64,000 bases of DNA from JACCZX01 sp038216465 (GTDB taxonomy: Bacteria > Pseudomonadota > Gammaproteobacteria > Burkholderiales > Burkholderiaceae_F), in contig JBBQQC010000014.1 of assembly GCA_038216465.1 (NCBI GenBank), positions 25,885 to 89,884 of the forward strand, read 5' to 3'. Below are positions 7,742-16,260 of the stretch, piece by piece. Each line of letters begins with the position of its first letter. Positions within the stretch are counted from its first letter, which is position 1. The notes under the pieces were generated by a model. The model was not told the DNA's origin and ran no database searches. It was given only the letters and a program-made list of their open reading frames with translations. The translations under genes were made by a program, and so were the position numbers.

Positions 7742-10339
7742 ATGTTTGAACCGTTGCTCGTCGCCGTCGTGGAAGGCTCGGTTCGACGTGCACGGCTGGT
7801 CGTGGCGCTGGCGGCCGCCTGCGCAGCAGCTGCCATCTTTTATACCGCGGGCCAAATCACGATCGATACCAATGTCGCGCGCCTCTTGTCCAGCGATTTG
7901 CCGTGGCGCCAGCGCGAAGCGACGTTCGATGCCGTGTTTCCGGGGCGCGTTGGCGTCCTCGTCGTGGTGGTGGACGGCGCAACGCCCGAGTTGGCGGAGC
8001 TCGCAGCGGCCAAGCTCAGCGAGGCGCTCGCGCAAATGCCCGCTCATTTCCGATCGGTTCGCCGGCCCGATGGAGGAGCATTCTTCGACAAGCACGGACT
8101 GCTGTTTCTGACGACGGAAGAAGTCGAGCAGACGACCGCGCAGCTGATTGCAGCGCAGCCGCTGCTCGGCACGCTCGCGCAGGACCCAAGCGTTGTTGGA
8201 CTACTGCAGGCGCTGTCGCTCGCGATCGAAGGTGTGAGGCGTGGCGCCATTGGCGTCGAAGCCCTCGCGGCGCCGCTCGCAGCGGTGGCCGATACGCTGG
8301 AAAGCGTACAAGCCGGGCGTCCCGCTCATTTTTCGCTGCGTGCCTTGCTTGTGGGGCAGCCTGCGAATCCGCGTGAACTGAGACGCTTCATCCTGGTCCA
8401 GCCGCGTCTGGACTTCGCGGCTCTGCAGCCGGGCGCGGCCGCCAGCGACGCCATACGGAACGCCGCGCGCGGGCTAGGACTTGTGTCGGCTGCAGGCGAG
8501 GAAACTGGCATCCGCATTCGGCTAACCGGCGAAGTTCCTCTAGCAGACGAAGAGTTCTCGACGCTGGCCGACCGCGCGCCACTGAACGCCACTGTCAGCA
8601 TTGCGTCGATCATCGTGTTGCTATGGCTTGCCGTGCGGTCTGCGAGAATCATTTTCGCGATCCTCGCGAGTCTTTTCGCAGGCCTCGCCGTCACAGCCGC
8701 GCTCGGATTGATCATGTACGGATCGTTCAATCTGATTTCGGTTGCATTCGCCGTGCTGTTCGTCGGTCTCGGTGTCGATTTCGGAATTCAATTCAGCGTG
8801 TCGTATCGCGCTCAGCGTTACGCACGAGGCGGCATCGAGGAGGCGCTGAGCGGAGCGGCACGCGCGGTGGGAGCGCCCCTGGCACTCGCCGCAGCGGCCA
8901 CCGCGATTGGCTTCTACGCTTTCCTACCGACTCATTATCGTGGCGTCTCCGAGCTCGGCGCGATCGCCGGCACCGGCATGCTCATCGCCTTTGTCGCGAG
9001 CATCACGCTCCTTCCCGCGTTGCTGCGATTGCTTGCGCCATCGGGCGAACGTTGGCCTGTTGGCTACGCCGCGCTCGCGCCGTTGGATCGCTTCATCATC
9101 TCGCAACGCTCGCGCATCAGACTGATAGCCCTGCTCGTTGCGCTCATCAGCATCGTATCGCTACCGCAACTCAAGTTCGATTTCAACCCGCTGCACCTGC
9201 GCAGCGCGGAAGTGGAATCGGTTTCCACCCTGCTCGATCTGATGCGCGATCCTCAAACCTCTCCGAACACAATCGACGTGCTTGCGTCCTCGCTCGACGA
9301 TGCGCAGTCGCTCGCGCAGAGACTCAACGCTCTGCCCGAGGTCTCGCATGCAGCTACGCTCGCCAGCTTTGTTCCGGGAGAGCAGAAGCAAAAGCTAGCT
9401 TTTATTGGCGACGCCGCGATGCTGCTCGACGCCACACTCAATCCCAGCAGCAGCGCCGCTCCCGACGATGCCAAGTTAGTGGCGGCGCTCACACGCACTG
9501 CAGAGTCTCTGCAGCGCGTCGTCGATAGCCAGCCCGGCAAGCCGGAGCCCGAGGCTGAACGCGTGCGGCACGCGCTGCTCGCATTTGCGCAGGCGGGAGC
9601 TGCCGAGCGCGCACTGCTGCAAAATGCGATTGCGCCCGCGGTCAAGGTCACGCTCGATCAAGTGCGTACTTCGTTGAGCGCCACTGGGGTCACGCTCGAC
9701 ACGTTGCCGAACGATCTGGTGGCCGATTGGCGCGGCAGCGACGGCCGCGCGCGCATTGAGGTCACGGCAAAAGGCGACAGCAACGACAATCAAACATTGC
9801 TGAAGTTCGTTGCTGCAGTCAAAACGCTCGCGCCGGAGGCTACCGGCGCCCCCGTGTCGATGCAGGAATCGGGAGCCACCATCGTGCGCGCCTTTGTCGA
9901 AGCGGGTGTGTGGGCCACCGTTGCAATCACCGCGCTGCTGACAATCGTTTTGCGGCGAGCGCGCGACGTACTGCTGACCCTGGCGCCGCTCGTTCTGTCG
10001 GGGTTGGCGACGCTCGCTGCCACCGTGGCGCTCGACATTCCGCTCAACTTCGAGAATGTTATCGCGTTGCCGCTGCTGCTCGGCATCGGCGTCGCTTTCA
10101 ATATCTACTTCGTGATGGCGTGGCGCGCGGGCACCGTCGGATTGTTGCAGTCGAGCCTGACGCGAGCGGTGATATTCAGCGCGCTGACCACCGCCACCGC
10201 TTTCGGCAGCTTGTGGCTGTCAAGTCATCCCGGCACAGCGAGCATGGGCAAGCTACTGGCGTTGTCGCTGCTCTGTACATTGGTCAGCGCACTGTTCGTC
10301 CTGCCGGCGCTGCTCGGCCCACCGGCGAGGCAACCATGA
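7742..10339 (+). CDS. hpnN: HpnN, RND-family hopanoid transporter
   Basis: This 865-residue inner-membrane protein has the MMPL/RND layout: one N-terminal membrane helix, a large periplasmic domain, a block of five or six helices (about residues 280-440), a second periplasmic domain and a closing block of helices. HpnN moves hopanoids toward the outer membrane in the species studied. It is divergent from ispH across 76 bp that must hold both promoters. Its stop overlaps the start of the mlaA-like gene (ATGA), which suggests the two products work together. Confidence 0.92.
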   Translation: MFEPLLVAVVEGSVRRARLVVALAAACAAAAIFYTAGQITIDTNVARLLSSDLPWRQREATFDAVFPGRVGVLVVVVDGATPELAELAAAKLSEALAQMPAHFRSVRRPDGGAFFDKHGLLFLTTEEVEQTTAQLIAAQPLLGTLAQDPSVVGLLQALSLAIEGVRRGAIGVEALAAPLAAVADTLESVQAGRPAHFSLRALLVGQPANPRELRRFILVQPRLDFAALQPGAAASDAIRNAARGLGLVSAAGEETGIRIRLTGEVPLADEEFSTLADRAPLNATVSIASIIVLLWLAVRSARIIFAILASLFAGLAVTAALGLIMYGSFNLISVAFAVLFVGLGVDFGIQFSVSYRAQRYARGGIEEALSGAARAVGAPLALAAAATAIGFYAFLPTHYRGVSELGAIAGTGMLIAFVASITLLPALLRLLAPSGERWPVGYAALAPLDRFIISQRSRIRLIALLVALISIVSLPQLKFDFNPLHLRSAEVESVSTLLDLMRDPQTSPNTIDVLASSLDDAQSLAQRLNALPEVSHAATLASFVPGEQKQKLAFIGDAAMLLDATLNPSSSAAPDDAKLVAALTRTAESLQRVVDSQPGKPEPEAERVRHALLAFAQAGAAERALLQNAIAPAVKVTLDQVRTSLSATGVTLDTLPNDLVADWRGSDGRARIEVTAKGDSNDNQTLLKFVAAVKTLAPEATGAPVSMQESGATIVRAFVEAGVWATVAITALLTIVLRRARDVLLTLAPLVLSGLATLAATVALDIPLNFENVIALPLLLGIGVAFNIYFVMAWRAGTVGLLQSSLTRAVIFSALTTATAFGSLWLSSHPGTASMGKLLALSLLCTLVSALFVLPALLGPPARQP

Positions 10340-11085
10340 ACTCGCGTGCGCGGCTTGTGATAGTGCTGCTATGCACGAACCTGGGAGCCTGCGCATCGCT
10401 CGCCACAAACGAAGCAAACGACGGCGATCCGCTAGAGCCGCTGAATCGAAAAATCTTTGCGTTTAACAGCGTGATCGACCGCGCCGTGATCGAACCAGCG
10501 GCTCGAGGTTATCGGGCGCTACTGCCCCAGTTCGTGCGCGACAGAGTCCGTTCGATCATCGACAATCTGAACGAGCCGCTGATCTTTGCCAACAATCTAC
10601 TTCAACTAAGGATCGAAGCCGCCGGTACGACGCTGGGACGCTTCGTCACCAACTCGACGGTAGGACTTGCCGGCATGTTCGATCAGGCCACAGCGGGGGG
10701 CCTGCTAAAGCAGTCGGGCGATTTTGGACAAACGCTGTACAAATGGGGTGCAGGCGACGGGCCCTACCTCGTCTTACCGCTATTGGGTCCTTCGAATGTG
10801 CGTGATGGCATCGGCCTCGGAGTCGATTCCATTCTGTATCCCGCCGGCACCATCGGCTCGGCGGACAACCAGCGAATATTCCGTATCACTTCAACGGCGA
10901 CCGACGGCATCGACCTGCGCGAACGAAACATCGAATCCCTGCGGGCAGTCGAAGAAAACTCGATCGATTTTTACGCTGCGCTACGCAACATCGTGCGGCA
11001 ACGGCGGGCAGCCGTGCTGAATGAGGCGCGCAAGACGGAGGCGATCGACGATCTTATCGATCCTGCGCCGCCGCGACGCAATTAG
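10336..11085 (+). CDS. mlaA: MlaA/VacJ-family outer-membrane lipoprotein
   Basis: This 249-residue lipoprotein has a short signal ending in lipobox LGAC, with the lipidated cysteine at C19, followed by the conserved DPLEPLNR and FN motifs of MlaA/VacJ. MlaA proteins take lipids out of the outer leaflet of the outer membrane. I placed the start at the ATG overlapping the hpnN stop; a longer open frame upstream is a shadow of hpnN. Placement between hpnN and the MlaC-like hpnM suggests a dedicated hopanoid or lipid trafficking path. It meets hpnM tail to tail with a 4-bp overlap. Confidence 0.9.
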   Translation: MNSRARLVIVLLCTNLGACASLATNEANDGDPLEPLNRKIFAFNSVIDRAVIEPAARGYRALLPQFVRDRVRSIIDNLNEPLIFANNLLQLRIEAAGTTLGRFVTNSTVGLAGMFDQATAGGLLKQSGDFGQTLYKWGAGDGPYLVLPLLGPSNVRDGIGLGVDSILYPAGTIGSADNQRIFRITSTATDGIDLRERNIESLRAVEENSIDFYAALRNIVRQRRAAVLNEARKTEAIDDLIDPAPPRRN

Positions 11086-11690
11086 CCACCCAATAACTTG
11101 TCGGCACGCTGGCGCAAGCTGTCGATCAACGCTGGCGCGCCTCCGCTTTTTAGCACCGCACCGAATTCCGAGCGCCTCGTTGCGAGCTCACTGATGGTGC
11201 CAGTCAGATACACATCGGTCGCCTGCCAGCCGTCAGGTGTTTGCTGCAACAGGTAGTCCAGCACCACCGGATCCTGGTTCGGAATCACGATTTTCGTGTG
11301 TGTGATGCGGTTTGCATTGCGCGTTTCGGCTGCGGGCTCGACTTCGAAGCGCTCGCCAGAGTAACCGTCGAAGCGCCTCGCGTAAGTCGCGATCGTCATC
11401 CGCGTGAACTGCTCGATCAGCGCCTTCTGCTGTTCGGAGTCGAGCGTGTTCCAAGCAGGCCCGACGGCAATACGCGTCATCGCCGGCAGGTCGAACGTGG
11501 CTTTGACGGCCGGCGCAAACTTGTCGTAGCGGCCGCGAACACCGAGCATTTTTGCGCGCTTCATTCCATCGAGCAGAACGTCATAGAACGCCTTTATGCG
11601 CATCGCGGCTGGGTCGGCCTCCGCGCCTAACGCTACGGGGGCCAGCAGCACCAGCCAGACAAACGCCAAACTTCGTCGAGCAAGATTCAT
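11082..11690 (-). CDS. hpnM: HpnM, MlaC/Ttg2D-type periplasmic carrier
   Basis: This 202-residue protein has a cleavable signal peptide (about residues 1-22, ending near LGAEA) and an MlaC-like domain that carries a lipid through the periplasm. I chose the ATG at 11690, which has GGGAG six bases upstream, rather than the TTG one codon earlier. It is the last gene of the leftward hpnI-J-K-L-M run, 13 bp after hpnL. Confidence 0.9.
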   Translation of the reverse strand: MNLARRSLAFVWLVLLAPVALGAEADPAAMRIKAFYDVLLDGMKRAKMLGVRGRYDKFAPAVKATFDLPAMTRIAVGPAWNTLDSEQQKALIEQFTRMTIATYARRFDGYSGERFEVEPAAETRNANRITHTKIVIPNQDPVVLDYLLQQTPDGWQATDVYLTGTISELATRRSEFGAVLKSGGAPALIDSLRQRADKLLGG

Positions 11691-11703
11691 CAATCGCTCC
11701 CTG

Positions 11704-12672
11704 TCACGATCTCACTGTGCCACCGTGCGCTTCCGCTCTCTGCCACGCAATCAAGCCGGGCAGGAATACGATCAGATCACGCAGCCGCCGCGCGGTGGCG
11801 AGTGCGAGCGATGTCGTGCTGTCGATTCCGAGCGCGGCACCGATCAGGATAAAGCCGCCCTCTTGCACGCCCAAAGCGCCGGGCACGACAAAGGCGGCGC
11901 TGGAGATCGCCTGCACCAGCGCCTCGATGATGATCGCATCCACTACGCTGCACGGATGCCCGAGAAAGTACAGCGCGAGCCAGATCTCGCCGGCGCCCGC
12001 CAGCCAGCCGGCGAGTTGCCATGCAAGACACGCAAGCACAACGCGCTGCCGCGCATACAGCGTACGCATCGAGCGATCGAGTCTGTGAGCTCCATGTACC
12101 AGCGATCGAAGCCGGCCGGCGATCAGGCGATCGACGGCGAACAGCAGGGCGCTCAACGCGCCTGCCCGCTGCGCAATGATGAACCCAGCCCCCAACACCG
12201 TCAGCAAAACCACACCGACCAGCGCTTGGCCGATAACCACCGACGTGACGTCGAGCATGACCAGCAGGCCAAGCCCAAGCAGAGCAAAGCCTGCCTGGCT
12301 GAGAACCGACAGAGTCACATCGGCTACCAGGCTCGCCGCCGCGTCGGTTGCCGGCACGGCAGTGCGACGTAGCACCCGGTAGGCAACGAGCTCGCCGCCG
12401 ATGCGAGCCACCGGAAGCAATCCATTGACCGATTCGCGCAGCCAGGTTGCGAACGTCAGGCTCACCAGGCTGGTTCGATTCGCGGCGGGCAGAAGGTACT
12501 GCCATGCGCGGGCATTGAAAACCATCGGCACCAGATGGAACCCGCTGGCGAGCAGCAGACCGGGACCGGCCACCAGCAGCAGATGCAGGATGCCCGTAAC
12601 GTTATCGCGCGCGACCAGTACGACCGCCAAAGCAAGGCCGGCGAGGGCAAGCAGCGCAGGCAGGCGAGTCAC
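11704..12672 (-). CDS. hpnL: HpnL, multi-span hopanoid-associated membrane protein
   Basis: This 322-residue protein has about eight hydrophobic segments and the flippase-like domain shared with the membrane part of lysylphosphatidylglycerol synthases. HpnL is regularly found with hpnI, J and K, but its biochemical role is not settled; a flippase role is an inference from fold. The start overlaps the hpnK stop by 4 bp. Confidence 0.88.
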   Translation of the reverse strand: MTRLPALLALAGLALAVVLVARDNVTGILHLLLVAGPGLLLASGFHLVPMVFNARAWQYLLPAANRTSLVSLTFATWLRESVNGLLPVARIGGELVAYRVLRRTAVPATDAAASLVADVTLSVLSQAGFALLGLGLLVMLDVTSVVIGQALVGVVLLTVLGAGFIIAQRAGALSALLFAVDRLIAGRLRSLVHGAHRLDRSMRTLYARQRVVLACLAWQLAGWLAGAGEIWLALYFLGHPCSVVDAIIIEALVQAISSAAFVVPGALGVQEGGFILIGAALGIDSTTSLALATARRLRDLIVFLPGLIAWQRAEAHGGTVRS

Positions 12673-13514
12673 TGCAGACCGAGCTCGGCCAAGCCGGTCG
12701 CCCTCGCCTGCGCGGTGCTGAACAACCCTCGAACTTGAGGCGAGATCAGCGCCGCCAATTCCTCGGCATAGCGGTAGCCGAGGGTGGCGCCTTCAAAGCT
12801 GTTCGAGATCGCGGGATGAACGTAGATTTCGCTGCTACCGTCGGGAAGATAACGCAATAGCCCCGACAGGCGCGTCTCGCTCATCGCGCCGGACCATGCA
12901 ATGCCGAACACTTGATCCGGCGCCCGCAGGCCTCGGCTGGCGGCTTGCCCCTTTAGCCGCGAGGCCCATGCGTTACTAAACCATGCCGTGTTGCGTCGAG
13001 CGCCGGGTTCCGCCTGCGCCAACACCGCGTCAGGCTCGAAGGGCACGCGCATCGAGCACATGCGATAGCGTGATCCGATCTCGAACAGCAACGCCGCGAC
13101 CGTCGGATGCAAATGGAAATGTTTGTGCGCATTCACATGGTCAAGATGTAAGCCGGTGGCTGCGTAGGCTGCGAACTGCGCTTCGATCTCGGCCGCGAGT
13201 TGCCGCCTAACTCGCGGCCGAAGGTAAATGTCGACGCCGAACGCGAACAGATCCGAACGAAGGTTGCCATCGGCATCGATCAGATCAGGCACTTCGGCTG
13301 CAGGCAGCACCGGTTTGCCCTCGACCAGCACGAGATGCAGTCCTACCCGCAATGAGGACAACCGCTGTGCGCGTGCAACAGCGTCGGCAGCGGCTGGTCC
13401 GTTGACCATCAGACTCGCCGCGGTTACGACGCCCTCGGTATGCGCAAGCTCGACGGCCTCGTTGACCGAGGTAGCCAGGCCGAAATCATCGGCCGTGATA
13501 GCGAGCTCCCTTAT
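12669..13514 (-). CDS. hpnK: HpnK, hopanoid sugar deacetylase (YdjC/ChbG family), apparent ATA start
   Basis: HpnK removes the acetyl group from N-acetylglucosaminyl bacteriohopanetetrol. The first ATG gives a protein lacking the essential N-terminal TADDFG metal-binding motif. Reading upstream in the same frame restores it: the frame begins ATA-AGG-GAG-CTC and encodes MRELAITADDFG, the length and pattern expected of the family. A GGAGGG sequence lies seven bases before the ATA at 13514-13512. No ATG, GTG or TTG exists in frame between the hpnJ stop and the motif. The full product is 281 residues. His residues of the HVNAHKH motif are present. Confidence 0.82.
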   Translation of the reverse strand: MRELAITADDFGLATSVNEAVELAHTEGVVTAASLMVNGPAAADAVARAQRLSSLRVGLHLVLVEGKPVLPAAEVPDLIDADGNLRSDLFAFGVDIYLRPRVRRQLAAEIEAQFAAYAATGLHLDHVNAHKHFHLHPTVAALLFEIGSRYRMCSMRVPFEPDAVLAQAEPGARRNTAWFSNAWASRLKGQAASRGLRAPDQVFGIAWSGAMSETRLSGLLRYLPDGSSEIYVHPAISNSFEGATLGYRYAEELAALISPQVRGLFSTAQARATGLAELGLQ

Positions 13515-13534
13515 TGCAGCGCCCTCCAGCTCAA

Positions 13535-14965
13535 TCAGTGCGTGGTCTCCCGACGCTCACGCAGAAACTGAAAGAACTCCACGCCCTCGCGCAGCCGGCG
13601 CTTCATCATGTCCGGACTGCGAACCATTTCACCCACGATCGAGGCGATCTTGCCGCTGCGGAAATAAAAACGCCTGTAGAAGGTCTCGACCGAATCGAAG
13701 ATCTCTGTATGGCTCAAGTGCGGATAGTGAAGCGGGGCAATCTGCACGCCGTGCGCGTCGACCAGCTCCGCGTTGGCGCTGTCCAGCCAACCATTTTCGA
13801 GCGCCTGACGATACAGATACGTGCCGGGATACGGCGCGGCCAGCGACACCTGGATCGTGTGCGGATTGATTTCGGCAGCGAAGCGAATCGTTTCTTCGAT
13901 CGTTTCCTTGGTTTCGCCCGGCAGTCCCAGGATAAAAGTGCCGTGAATCGTGATCCCGAGATCGTGGCAATCCTTGGTAAAGCGCCGCGCGAATTCGATG
14001 CGCATGCCTTTCTTGATGTTGTACAGGATCTGCTGATTGCCTGATTCGTAGCCGACCAGCAGCAGCCGCAATCCGTTGTCGCGTAGCACCTTCAGCGTCT
14101 CGCGCGGCACGTTGGCCTTGGCGTTGCACGACCAGGTCACACCGAGTTTGCCGAGCTCTCTTGCAATCGCTTCTGCACGCGGCAAGTCGTCGGTGAAGGT
14201 GTCGTCGTCAAAAAAGAATTCCTTCACCTGCGGAAACGCTTTTTGCGCCCACGCGATCTCTTCGACCACATGGCCGACACTGCGCGTGCGATAGCGATGC
14301 CCGCCGACCGTCTGCGGCCACAGACAGAACGTGCAGCGCGACTTGCAGCCGCGTCCGGTGTAAAGCGAGATATAGGGATGCTTCAGGTAGCCGATGAAAT
14401 AGCTCCGGATGTCGAGATCGCGCTGGTACACGGGCGTGACGAACGGCAACGCGTCCATGTTCTCCAGCACTGCACGCGGCGGGTTGTGAACGATGCGACC
14501 CTGCGCGTTTCGAAACGCCAACCCGTCGATCGAGCTCCAGTCGCGGCCCTCGGCAACTTCCTTGATCGTGAAATCAAACTCGTTGCCTGCGACAAAGTCG
14601 ACCAGCCGCGAAGCAGCCAGACTGCCATTCGGGTCGACCGCGACCTTGGCGCCGATCAAGCCCGCCTTCAGATCGGGGTTCACCGCTTTCATCGCCTCGA
14701 TCGTTTTCAAGTCGGAGGCGAAGGATGGCGCTGAGGTGTGCAGGACGGCGAGGTCGTAAGCCCTCGCAGTCGATGCGATGTCGGCCAGGCGCACCCCGTG
14801 CGGTGGCGCATCGATCAACTTGCTGCCTTCGACCAACGCCGCCGGTTGAGCGAGCCAGGTTGGATACCAGAACGAGCGGATTTCGCGTCGCGCCTGGTAG
14901 CGTGAGCCGGCACCGCCGTCGAATCCTTCGAAAGAAGGCGCTTGCAGAAACAGCGTTTGCATCAT
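13535..14965 (-). CDS. hpnJ: HpnJ, radical SAM cyclitol-ether hopanoid synthase
   Basis: This 476-residue protein has an N-terminal B12-binding-like domain and a radical SAM core with C207, C211 and C214. HpnJ contracts the glucosamine ring of the hopanoid side chain to form the cyclitol ether. Two adjacent ATG codons (14965 and 14962) could start it; an AAAGAG stretch lies just upstream. It precedes hpnK by 20 bp and follows hpnI by 4 bp. Confidence 0.95.
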   Translation of the reverse strand: MMQTLFLQAPSFEGFDGGAGSRYQARREIRSFWYPTWLAQPAALVEGSKLIDAPPHGVRLADIASTARAYDLAVLHTSAPSFASDLKTIEAMKAVNPDLKAGLIGAKVAVDPNGSLAASRLVDFVAGNEFDFTIKEVAEGRDWSSIDGLAFRNAQGRIVHNPPRAVLENMDALPFVTPVYQRDLDIRSYFIGYLKHPYISLYTGRGCKSRCTFCLWPQTVGGHRYRTRSVGHVVEEIAWAQKAFPQVKEFFFDDDTFTDDLPRAEAIARELGKLGVTWSCNAKANVPRETLKVLRDNGLRLLLVGYESGNQQILYNIKKGMRIEFARRFTKDCHDLGITIHGTFILGLPGETKETIEETIRFAAEINPHTIQVSLAAPYPGTYLYRQALENGWLDSANAELVDAHGVQIAPLHYPHLSHTEIFDSVETFYRRFYFRSGKIASIVGEMVRSPDMMKRRLREGVEFFQFLRERRETTH

Positions 14966-14969
14966 CTCT

Positions 14970-16148
14970 TTAACGATTTCCCATCGGCGTTAACGTTCCA
15001 TCCGGCCGCACTTCGTATCGCCGTCCACGCCAGTGGACGGCATCGACGAAAAAACCGGCGACATAAACCGCGAACGACAGCAGATCACGCGCGGGGCCGA
15101 GCCACCAGCGGTTCATACGTACGCACACGGTAGCATCAACTTGTAGCTGAAGAATCAGCCGGCACACAAGCGTTACCGCAATGATTCCGATGCCAGCCGC
15201 TCCCCCGCTCATAAGTGCTGCCGCGAGCAGCGCGAACGGCAGCGGGTGCGTGATAAACGAGCCGATATAGCCGCCCGGGCTCACCGCGCGGATGGTGCGC
15301 GCCCATCGCAGTTCGTGTTGCAGCAACTCACTCAAACTTTGCTCGGCGCAAGTGTGAGTAACGATCTCGCGCGCAACCCGCGCCTGCAATCCGAGCGAGC
15401 GCACCGCTTCGCCTAGCGCATGGTCGTCCGCCAGGTGATCAACAAAGCCGTCGAATCCACCGACCGCGGCAAGCGTGTCGCGCCTGAGCGCGATTGTCGC
15501 GCCCAAGCACGGCCGTGCGATGCCGGTCGACACGCCGATCAGCACACTGGGCAGGAAATGGTAATCGATCGCCATGCTTGCCAGACGCGGCCAGAAGCGC
15601 CGTTCCGCGGCTCCGCGATACAGGCAGGTAACCAGCCCGACACTGGGCTGACTCAGCGCAGCGACGACGGTTGCCAGGTAGCCGCGCCCGACTCCGATAT
15701 CGCTGTCGGCCAGCAGCACGATCTCGTGGCGGATCTGCGCTTGCATTCCAATCAGATTCGCCACCTTGGCGTTGGCACCGAACCGGTCGGGAGAAATTGG
15801 CGAAACCACAAGCTCGATGTCCCGCTGCGGCCATTGCTCCATCAATCTGTGCACGACTGCAATGGCGGAATCTACCCGGTCCTGCACACCGAGAAGTATT
15901 TGTATAGCGCCGGGATAATCCTGCTGACACAGCGATGCGAGGTTGTCGTACAGGTGCGGCTCGTCGCCGTGTAGTGGCTTGAGCAAGGTGACGGCCGGAA
16001 ACACCGTCGCCTCCGGACCAGGCGCCGCGGCGAACCGACGCACCGCGCGCGCAGCCAGCAGCGTGTAGAGACACCCGAGCAGCGCGACAAGTGCGAAGCT
16101 CATCGCAATCCAATGAGCAAGCGGAAGCAGAAATGCGTTGCCGGTCAT
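14970..16148 (-). CDS. hpnI: HpnI, hopanoid N-acetylglucosaminyltransferase
   Basis: This 392-residue GT21-like glycosyltransferase resembles ceramide glucosyltransferase, with an N-terminal membrane helix, a catalytic domain carrying an ADSDI (DxD) motif and a QxxRW-like motif near HELRWAR, and C-terminal membrane helices. HpnI adds N-acetylglucosamine to bacteriohopanetetrol, the step before HpnK and HpnJ. It is the first gene of the leftward hpnI-J-K-L-M operon. Confidence 0.94.
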   Translation of the reverse strand: MTGNAFLLPLAHWIAMSFALVALLGCLYTLLAARAVRRFAAAPGPEATVFPAVTLLKPLHGDEPHLYDNLASLCQQDYPGAIQILLGVQDRVDSAIAVVHRLMEQWPQRDIELVVSPISPDRFGANAKVANLIGMQAQIRHEIVLLADSDIGVGRGYLATVVAALSQPSVGLVTCLYRGAAERRFWPRLASMAIDYHFLPSVLIGVSTGIARPCLGATIALRRDTLAAVGGFDGFVDHLADDHALGEAVRSLGLQARVAREIVTHTCAEQSLSELLQHELRWARTIRAVSPGGYIGSFITHPLPFALLAAALMSGGAAGIGIIAVTLVCRLILQLQVDATVCVRMNRWWLGPARDLLSFAVYVAGFFVDAVHWRGRRYEVRPDGTLTPMGNR

Positions 16149-16260
16149 GTTTCCGCGGTTGCGTGCCGCGATGCTGGAGCCCGAACCCTATGCGGGCAAC
16201 GCATTATGAACACTCGCCGCGCGGTTGCGGCGCTCTCGCTGATCCGCGCGGAACGCGGTT

